This document shows positions 15,455 to 20,561 of a stretch of 20,561 nucleotides of DNA, piece by piece. Source of the stretch: CAYSIX01 sp964431205. Lineage in GTDB: Bacteria > Planctomycetota > Phycisphaerae > Phycisphaerales > Phycisphaeraceae. A program made the position numbers and the translations under genes. The stretch's first letter is position 1. Each line of letters opens with the position of its first letter. Where the stretch lies: the NCBI GenBank assembly GCA_964431205.1, contig CAYSIX010000051.1, forward strand, positions 1 to 20,561, written 5' to 3'. The notes beneath the pieces are model-generated. The model was not told the DNA's origin, made no database searches, and was given only the letters and a program-made list of their open reading frames with translations.

Positions 15455-16818
15455 CGATCGCGGCGGGAGCGGGTCAGCGTTTGCCAGATCGCCAGACCGA
15501 GGTGCGACGCTTGTCGCCGAGCGAGTCGGCGTCGCAGGCGAGGCAGTTGCGGCTCGTCGGGGTTGGCCCGTTCCAGGCGCAGCAGCCAGTAGCGGGCGTG
15601 GCGGAAGCGTCCGGACTCGATCGCGGCCAGGATCAGGTTCTGCATCGCCAGCGTGTTGCCGGCGTCGAGTCGAACCGCGTGGCGAGTGTCGCGCACGCCG
15701 GCCTCGACCTCGCCGTGCATCATCATCGCGGCGCCGCGACACAGCAGCGCCGCCGAGAGCAACTCGTCGTGGCGGTGCTCGGTGATCCAAAGCTCTTCGA
15801 CCAGCGGGTCCAGCAGCTCGATCGCGGGCAGCGGCTGGTCCATCTCGATCAGCAGGCGCGCCAGCTCCAACGCCTGGTCGGCCGAGCGCAGCGCCAGGCG
15901 GAGCTCGGCCTCGACGTGCGCCATCGCCTCGGTGCGCCGGCCGTCCCGCAGCGCCAGCCGCGCCAGCCCCGTGTGCGCGCCGGCCACGTCCGGGTCGTGC
16001 CGCAACGCCTCGCGGAACCGCCGCGACGCCGCCTCGGCGTGGCCCGACGCCGACGCCAGCTCCCCCAGCCTCAGGTGCGCTTCGGCGTGCGCCGGCTCCA
16101 GCTCCAGCACGCGACGGAACTTTTCCTCGGCCTCACCCGTCCGGCCCATCTCGACCAGCAACAGCCCAAGGGCCATCAGCGTCGGTACACAGCCGGGCGC
16201 CTGGCGGAGCTGGCGCACGAACCCGTGCCGGGCCCGCCCGAGCTGGCCCTTTCGCCAGTGGCACCGCGCCAGGTTCGCGTACACGTCCGGGTACGACGGG
16301 TCCAGGCGGATGGTCTGCTGCCAGCACCAGATCGCGCGGTCCAGCTCGCCGCGGATCGCCAGGCTCTCGGCCAAGTGGTCGTAACACAGCGGGCAGTGGT
16401 CGGAGATCTGCCGGGCCAGGTAGAACATCAGCTCGGCCGATTCGTGCTCGCCCATCTGCGTGTAGGCGACGATCCGGTAGCAGTAGCTCGCCTCGCATCG
16501 CGGATCGAGGCGGCTGACCCGCTCGAACGCCTCGACCGCCTGTTCGGGCCGGTCGGTGCGGATCAGGTCCACGCCCATGTGCAGCAGCGTTTCGACGTCG
16601 TCGCCGCGCAGGTTCAGCACCTGCTCGAACGCGTCGAGTGCTTCGTCGTAGCGCTGCAGCGCCTCGAGCGCCAAGCCCCGGCCGAAGTGCCAGTCGCACT
16701 GCTCGGGATTCACGCGCAAGGCGTGCTGAATCTCGGCCAACGCCTCCTGCCAGCGACCGGCGGCGTACAGCCGGTGAGCGCGCTCGGCGTGATGCTCGGC
16801 CTCGGTCCACTCGTTCAT
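15451..16818 (-). CDS. TPR repeat protein, function unknown
   Basis: Protein of 455 residues made almost wholly of tetratricopeptide-type helical pairs, a scaffold for protein binding. Repeats are visible from the start, for example AAGRWQEALAEIQHALRVNP, ALQRYDEALDAFEQVLNLRG, RTDRPEQAVEAFERVSRLDP, LDRAIWCWQQTIRLDPSYPD, and GRTGEAEEKFRRVLELEPAH further on; in all about ten. No signal peptide, enzyme domain or membrane segment is seen, so it is probably cytoplasmic. The central CPLCYDHL segment has two cysteines but no complete zinc motif. I chose ATG 16818 (MNEWTEAEHH) because the repeats begin directly after it; ATG 16878 would add 20 Arg-rich residues and neither has a good ribosome site. 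The gene is divergent from the HEAT-type gene and ends 175 bases before serS. No specific role can be inferred. Confidence 0.85.
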   Translation of the reverse strand: MNEWTEAEHHAERAHRLYAAGRWQEALAEIQHALRVNPEQCDWHFGRGLALEALQRYDEALDAFEQVLNLRGDDVETLLHMGVDLIRTDRPEQAVEAFERVSRLDPRCEASYCYRIVAYTQMGEHESAELMFYLARQISDHCPLCYDHLAESLAIRGELDRAIWCWQQTIRLDPSYPDVYANLARCHWRKGQLGRARHGFVRQLRQAPGCVPTLMALGLLLVEMGRTGEAEEKFRRVLELEPAHAEAHLRLGELASASGHAEAASRRFREALRHDPDVAGAHTGLARLALRDGRRTEAMAHVEAELRLALRSADQALELARLLIEMDQPLPAIELLDPLVEELWITEHRHDELLSAALLCRGAAMMMHGEVEAGVRDTRHAVRLDAGNTLAMQNLILAAIESGRFRHARYWLLRLERANPDEPQLPRLRRRLARRQASHLGLAIWQTLTRSRRDR

Positions 16819-17026
16819 GGGGTCACACAACCCGTTCGCTGGCGACAACGATTGACGGTCCCGCCGGCGGCGATGCATCCGTCGGCGGGGATGCTTCGAA
16901 ATACCGCTCTCTCACCTGGTTCCATGATGGCCAGACATGCTATCGGCAAAGCCACGACGACGACCTGACCGAACTTAATATTGATCAACGCAGTATGATC
17001 ATAGTCCGCTCTTCGACCCGAGCGAA

Positions 17027-17100
17027 GGGGCGAGTCCCGGGTTTTTCACCGAATCGAGGGCGAGTCCCGGGTTTTTCACCGAATCGAGGGCGAATCCCTT
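17027..17100 (+). repeat. 30-bp tandem repeat
   Basis: The unit at 17041-17070 (starting GTTTTTCACCGAATCGAGGG) is repeated at 17071-17100 with three changes at its end, and a partial copy precedes it at about 17027-17040. Being 10 codons long, it stays open in both directions (plus: GRVPGFSPNR; minus: LDSVKNPGLA). It ends one base before the ATG at 17102. Confidence 0.85.
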
Positions 17101-17150
17101 AATGACGGCTGACGGATCGGCCAACTCGACGCGCACGCCCGATACGCCGG

Positions 17151-17156
17151 GGGGAG
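17151..17156 (+). promoter_or_regulatory. Ribosome binding site deciding the HEAT-type gene start
   Basis: GGGGAG, part of a G-run from 17149, lies 8 bases before GTG 17165. ATG 17102 has no such site and would follow the tandem repeat directly. Confidence 0.45.
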
Positions 17157-17164
17157 TCAGCGGC

Positions 17165-19348
17165 GTGGATGGTTGGCGGTGGATGTTGGCGGTCGTGGTG
17201 CTGGCGTGTCTGGCCGCGCCGGCGTCGGCGATGGATCGGCCCGCGGACCTGCTGGCGTCGGGCGAGCTGGACCCGCGACTGGCCGAACCGCTGGGCACGG
17301 TCCTGAACAGCGAGGCCAGCCCGGAGCAGCGTCGTCTGGCCGCCACGGCGTTGCTGGAAGCGGACACGAGGCGGGCCCAGCCGATCCTGCTGTCGCTGCT
17401 GGCCGAGGCCTCACCGCCGCACGCCTGGCGGGCGGTCGTGCAGGCCGTGGCGCTGCTGCCCGACGAGCCGCCGCGTGACCTGGCCTGGCCGATGATCGCC
17501 CGGCTCACGGCCGTCGACGACGCCCCCGAGCGGGCCGACCTGGTCGACGCCCTGGGCCGATTCGATGACGAGGCGGTCGTCGGGCGAACGTTCGAGCTGG
17601 CGCGGAACGCCCAGCAACCGCTGGACGTGCGCACGCGCTTCATCGCCGCGATCGGCGCTCAGCGGACGCAGCGTGCGGCCGAGGTCCTGCTCGAGCTGAC
17701 CGAGCCGGACCAGCCCGAGCCCGTCCGCGCCGCGGCCTTCAAGGCACTCGGGGCCCTGACCGGTCTGGAGGAGCTGGGCTCGGATCGCTCAGCCTGGGCA
17801 CACTGGTGGGACCGCGCTCGCCGCCTGTCGCGCGAGCAGTGGCACGAACACCTGATGACGAACCTGAGCCGACGAGAGGCGGGCTGGCGGCTGCGCCTGG
17901 CCGAGGTCGAGCAGCGGCTGCTGGAATCTCAGCGGGCGCACTACCGCACGACCCGCCCCGAGGATCGCCAGGCGTTTCTGGTGTACGTGCTCAACGACCC
18001 GCTGACCCCGATCCGCCAGCTCGGGCTCGATCTGGCCCTGCAGCGGTTGCTCAATGACGAGCCGTTCGACGAGACGTTGCGCGGGGCGCTGCGCTCGCGG
18101 CTGTTGGACAGGTCGGCGGCGGTGCGTCAGCGGGCGGCGGTGCTGCTGCGTGACCTGTCGGACCGGATGGCCGCGGATCTGGTGGCCGAGCGCGTCGGGG
18201 AGCGGCAGGAGCACGTGGACGCGGTGTTGCGGGCGTATTTGCAGCTGCTGGCGCGGATGCCGCGAGCCAGAGCGGTGCCGGCGGTGCTGGATCTGCTGGA
18301 GGAGGAGCCGCTGCGGGCCGAGGCGGCGGCGGCGCTCTCGGCGGCGATTGACGCGGCGCTGCTTTCGGCGGACCAGAGCGCCAGCGCACTCAAGCGGCTG
18401 CGGAAGGTGCTCTCGCCGTACGAGCCGCCGGCGCCGAGTGTGATCGGGCTGCTCGGTCGCGTGGGTCAGGAGCAGGAATGGAAGCGGATCGCCGAATGGG
18501 TGGACCATCCGGACCGCTCGATCAAGCAGGCGGCGGCGGAGGCGTGGGCGGACTCGTCGCGTTCGCTGAAGTGGTTGGCGGACCGTGTGAGCGACCCGGT
18601 GATCCAGCCGATCGTGATCCGGGCGGCGACGGCGCGGGGGCGGCTGCCCGAGACCATGCGAACGCTGGCCGAGCACCCGCCGGCCGTGGAGCAGGTCCGC
18701 GAAGCGTGGCGTCTGGCGCTGATCGCGATGGCGGGGCGTGTGCCGATGCAGACGGTGCTGTTCACCGCCGAGCGTCTGGAGCAGTTGGATGAGCCGCCGT
18801 CGATGATCGAGCGGCTGTTGACCGCGGCGCTGGACGCGACGCCGTCGCAGCCGCCGGCGCCCGAGGCGGTGGCGCTGCTGCTCAAGCGTGCGGAGGTTCG
18901 TCAGAGCGTGGGCAACGACGCGTCGGCCTTGTCGGATTACCTGCGTGTGGCCTCGGTGCGGGAGACGCTGGGGGCGGCGGAACGCCAGCGGCTCGATGCG
19001 GGCCTGATCGATGGTCACCTGCGGCTGGGCGAGACGGCGGCGGCGTTCGAGGTGGCCGCGGCGGCGCTGGAACGAGACGGGGGCGGTGGCAGCCGCGACG
19101 AGCTGGTGGAGCTGTTTCTCGAGGCGGCGCGGCGGCACGCCGAAGCCCGGGAAGCCACGGCGGCGCAGACGATTCTGAACGGGCTGGTGCGGCTTCTGGG
19201 CCCGGCGATGCGCCCCGAGGTCGCCCAGCGCGTGGCGTTGCTGGAGGCACAGGTCTCGGGGATGGCATTGCCGCCGACGACACCGGACAACGACGCGGAG
19301 TCCCCCCGGCCTTCGCTGGGCAACTCGCCGGCCGACTCCGCGCCGTGA
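17165..19348 (+). CDS. Exported HEAT-like repeat protein, function unknown
   Basis: Large all-helical protein of 727 residues from GTG 17165. It opens with a signal peptide, VDGWRWMLAVVVLACLAAP then ASA-MD, a good signal peptidase I site, so it should be periplasmic or surface-located. The rest is a series of HEAT-like helical pairs, for example QPEPVRAAAFKALGALTGLE, IRQLGLDLALQRLL, RSAAVRQRAAVLLRDLSDRM and RSIKQAAAEAWADSSRSLKW; the last 200 residues look more TPR-like (LLLKRAEVRQSVGNDASALSDYL in outline). The tail is Pro/Ser/Asp-rich. ATG 17102 is an alternative start giving 748 residues, but it lacks a ribosome site and would place 21 polar residues before the signal peptide. No catalytic motif seen. 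The gene is monocistronic. A binding or scaffold role is only a guess. Confidence 0.83.
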   Translation: MDGWRWMLAVVVLACLAAPASAMDRPADLLASGELDPRLAEPLGTVLNSEASPEQRRLAATALLEADTRRAQPILLSLLAEASPPHAWRAVVQAVALLPDEPPRDLAWPMIARLTAVDDAPERADLVDALGRFDDEAVVGRTFELARNAQQPLDVRTRFIAAIGAQRTQRAAEVLLELTEPDQPEPVRAAAFKALGALTGLEELGSDRSAWAHWWDRARRLSREQWHEHLMTNLSRREAGWRLRLAEVEQRLLESQRAHYRTTRPEDRQAFLVYVLNDPLTPIRQLGLDLALQRLLNDEPFDETLRGALRSRLLDRSAAVRQRAAVLLRDLSDRMAADLVAERVGERQEHVDAVLRAYLQLLARMPRARAVPAVLDLLEEEPLRAEAAAALSAAIDAALLSADQSASALKRLRKVLSPYEPPAPSVIGLLGRVGQEQEWKRIAEWVDHPDRSIKQAAAEAWADSSRSLKWLADRVSDPVIQPIVIRAATARGRLPETMRTLAEHPPAVEQVREAWRLALIAMAGRVPMQTVLFTAERLEQLDEPPSMIERLLTAALDATPSQPPAPEAVALLLKRAEVRQSVGNDASALSDYLRVASVRETLGAAERQRLDAGLIDGHLRLGETAAAFEVAAAALERDGGGGSRDELVELFLEAARRHAEAREATAAQTILNGLVRLLGPAMRPEVAQRVALLEAQVSGMALPPTTPDNDAESPRPSLGNSPADSAP

Positions 19349-19379
19349 GCGGATGACGCCGTCACACCGGTCGGGGCGC

Positions 19380-19407
19380 TTGACACGCCCAAGGCCCCCT
19401 CTAGACT
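19380..19407 (+). promoter_or_regulatory. Sigma-70 type promoter before the nusA leader
   Basis: TTGACA (19380-19385), 16-base spacer, TAGACT (19402-19407). The -35 box is a perfect match and the -10 keeps T, A and the final T. It lies 32 bases after the HEAT-type gene stop and predicts a transcript start near 19414. It is the best promoter in the window. Confidence 0.7.
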
Positions 19408-19413
19408 ACTGGT

Positions 19414-19716
19414 TGCGGGCTGGCACGGGGTCAGCCCGGGCTGTTGAGTTGCTGACATGCCCGATCACGGATGGGACAGATCGGACCTGGAGGCGTCGGC
19501 ACCGTGATGGGCCGGTCACGGACCCATCACGACGTGGCGAGGCGAGCGCTCGCGCACGCGGCCGGCAACCCGCCGATGCCAGCTCCCCCGGGAGCGGTAA
19601 AGGGGGTGGCGGCCGTGAGATAACGCGGCAACGCCTACCGTCGGCTGACCGGGCCGCAAGGCCCTGAGGTCAGCGTGCCGAAGCCACGAGCGTCAGCGCC
19701 TCGTGGTTTTTCTTTT
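19414..19716 (+). ncRNA. Structured RNA, either small RNA or nusA leader, family not recognised
   Basis: About 300 nt lie between a good promoter and an intrinsic terminator, with no credible reading frame. Visible stems: GGCA/TGCC with GTCAGC/GCTGAC (19422-19435 with 19451-19461); a perfect 8-pair stem GTGATGGG/CCCATCAC (19504-19511 with 19523-19530), which excludes another stem ATCACGG/CCGTGAT (19464-19470 with 19502-19508); a long-range stem GCCGATG/CGTCGGC (19572-19578 with 19639-19645) enclosing CCCCC/GGGGG (19585-19589 with 19602-19606); and a 12-pair hairpin (19644-19674) with a GCAA tetraloop and a UGA bulge. I looked for RNase P, SRP, tmRNA, cobalamin, c-di-GMP and T-box signatures and saw none. 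Ends are estimates. Confidence 0.5.
19684..19716 (+). terminator. Intrinsic terminator upstream of nusA
   Basis: CCACGAG (19684-19690) pairs with CTCGTGG (19700-19706) across a 9-base loop and is followed at once by TTTTTCTTTT (19707-19716). It is the only canonical hairpin plus T-run found in the window. It would stop transcription before nusA unless it is read through or antiterminated. Confidence 0.85.
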
Positions 19717-19771
19717 GGCTCGACACGTCCCGCCCAGATCGGCGGGCTCGCGTCCGCGACTTCAGCCTCGA

Positions 19772-19797
19772 ACAACCTGGACAGACAACCCGGACAA
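19772..19797 (+). repeat. 13-bp tandem repeat before nusA
   Basis: ACAACCTGGACAG (19772-19784) is followed by ACAACCCGGACAA (19785-19797), 11 of 13 bases alike, just before the nusA ribosome site (AGGAA, 19808-19812). It may be a protein or RNA binding site, or chance. Confidence 0.4.
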
Positions 19798-19820
19798 CTG
19801 AATACGCAGGAACATAACTG

Positions 19821-20561
19821 ATGAACGCCAATGAGATGCTCAGACTGATCGACTCGATCTCGCGTGACCGCCACGTGGACAAGGACGCGCTGTTCCGCGA
19901 TATCGGCCAGGCGATGGTCTCGGCCGCGCGAAAGCACTTCAACGCCGTCGACACCGAGGAGTTCACCGCCGAAGTGGACCCGATGACCGGCAAGATTCGG
20001 CTGTTCCGCGGCGAGGAAGAGATCGACATCACCCAGCTCGGCCGCATCCCCGCGCAGACGGCCAAGCAGGTGATGATCCAGCGTTTCCGCGAGGACGAGC
20101 GGCAGAGCGTGTACGACGAGTTCATCGATCGGGTGGGCGAGCTGGTCACGGGCGTGGCGCAGCGCTACGAGGGCGGGGCGCTGGTGGTGCAGATCGGCCG
20201 GGCCGAGGGCTTCATGCCGCGAAGCGAGCAGATCCCCGGCGAGCTTCACCAGCCGGGCGAGCGGGTGCGATGCCTGATCCTGGACGTGCGCGACGCGGGC
20301 AACCAGGTCAAGATCGTGCTCAGCCGCGCTTCTGAGGACTTCATCCGACGGCTGTTTGAAGTCGAGGTGCCCGAGGTGGCCGAGCGGATCATCGAGGTCA
20401 AGGCGATGGCGCGGGAGCCGGGGCACCGGACGAAGATCGCGGTCAGCTCGATCGACTCGAAGGTGGACGCGGTGGGCGCGTGCGTGGGGGTTCGCGGCTC
20501 GCGGATCAAGAACATCGTGGACGAGCTGGGCGGCGAGAAGATCGACATCGTCCGCTGGAAC
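19821..20561 (+). CDS. nusA: Transcription termination/antitermination factor NusA (3' end outside window)
   Basis: RNA polymerase-binding factor that controls pausing, termination and antitermination. The 247 visible residues cover the N-terminal polymerase-binding domain (about 1-100: MNANEMLRLIDSISRDRHVD, then VSAARKHF), the S1 domain (about 105-170: GELVTGVAQRYEGGALVVQI, GFMPRSEQIPGE, VKIVLSRAS) and the start of the first KH domain (GHRTKIAVSSIDSKVDAVGA, CVGVRGSRIKNIV, ELGGEKIDIVRW). The KH GxxG is in VGVRGSRI. ATG 19821 has AGGAA 8 bases upstream. The gene is cut by the window end with no stop. The usual upstream partner rimP is not here; a structured RNA and terminator take its place, which suggests control by readthrough or a separate promoter that I could not find in 19717-19820. 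Confidence 0.96.
   Translation, partial: MNANEMLRLIDSISRDRHVDKDALFRDIGQAMVSAARKHFNAVDTEEFTAEVDPMTGKIRLFRGEEEIDITQLGRIPAQTAKQVMIQRFREDERQSVYDEFIDRVGELVTGVAQRYEGGALVVQIGRAEGFMPRSEQIPGELHQPGERVRCLILDVRDAGNQVKIVLSRASEDFIRRLFEVEVPEVAERIIEVKAMAREPGHRTKIAVSSIDSKVDAVGACVGVRGSRIKNIVDELGGEKIDIVRWN

Larger units (their letters stand above)
16819..17164 (+). other. 346-base divergent spacer with AT-rich patch and tandem repeats
   Basis: This is the spacer between the TPR gene (minus) and the HEAT-type gene (plus). It holds an AT-rich patch around 16975-17003 (TTAATATTGATC, TATGAT at 16994-16999), unusual for this GC-rich DNA and a likely promoter region, though no -35/-10 pair fits well. A small hairpin CTTCG/CGAAG follows (17011-17027), then the 30-bp tandem repeat. 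If ATG 17102 were the true start of the HEAT-type gene, the spacer would end there. Confidence 0.45.

Noticed and set aside
16638..17102. Plus-strand frame that includes the 30-bp repeat as RVPGFSPNRG units
   Set aside because: Most of it lies opposite the TPR gene and is Arg/Ser/Pro-rich; the repeat is probably non-coding.
19353..19667. 104-residue plus-strand frame over the nusA leader
   Set aside because: It starts before the promoter, is Arg/Gly-rich, and overlaps the RNA hairpins; no homology recognisable.
19414..19716. Known RNA family (RNase P, SRP RNA, tmRNA, cobalamin or c-di-GMP riboswitch, T-box)
   Set aside because: I looked for their conserved core sequences and saw none; a covariance-model search is still the decisive test.

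Overview
The window is high-GC bacterial DNA with housekeeping genes at both ends (pyruvate kinase C-terminus at the left edge, nusA at the right edge) and an ordinary chromosomal gene mix between. A cytoplasmic-looking formylglycine sulfatase, a three-gene sugar isomerase/oxidoreductase operon, a secreted HEAT-type protein, a TPR protein, long spacers and uneven Shine-Dalgarno use point to a Planctomycetota-like genome, perhaps Phycisphaerae. That placement is inference from gene content. No phage, insertion sequence, CRISPR array, tRNA or rRNA was recognised.

Layout. 2-616: end of pyruvate kinase (+). 742-5345: an RND efflux pair, periplasmic adaptor then inner-membrane pump, overlapping by four bases (+). 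5411-6898: sulfatase (+). 6957-9893: a tight minus-strand operon with order sugar isomerase (9893-9063), Gfo/Idh/MocA oxidoreductase (9066-7771), second sugar isomerase (7760-6957), probably for catabolism of an inositol-like or unusual sugar. 9894-10739: an 846-base spacer with no convincing gene but with a UUCG hairpin and a cluster of GACCAGTT boxes. 10740-11414: UPF0173 metallo-beta-lactamase-fold hydrolase (+). 11415-11673: spacer with GGCACAG-type repeats. 11674-12444: HAD hydrolase (+). 12532-13800: GAF-SpoIIE phosphatase (+). 13861-15276: seryl-tRNA synthetase (-). 15451-16818: TPR protein (-). 16819-17164: divergent spacer with a 30-bp tandem repeat. 17165-19348: exported HEAT-like repeat protein (+). 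19349-19820: promoter, structured RNA and intrinsic terminator. 19821-20561: start of nusA (+).

The best candidate for something undescribed is the segment before nusA. A good sigma-70 type promoter (19380-19407) is followed by about 300 nt that can fold into several strong hairpins, one with a GCAA tetraloop, and that ends in a clear intrinsic terminator (19684-19716), 104 bases before the nusA start. It is either a free-standing small RNA or an attenuating leader of nusA; I could not match it to a known RNA family by eye. Other unexplained structure: a short palindromic repeat seen three times at gene 3' ends, where it overlaps the stop codon; a dispersed GGCACAG repeat with an inverted copy; a 30-bp tandem repeat that reads open in both directions; and an apparent switch of third-position G/C preference inside the RND pump gene.
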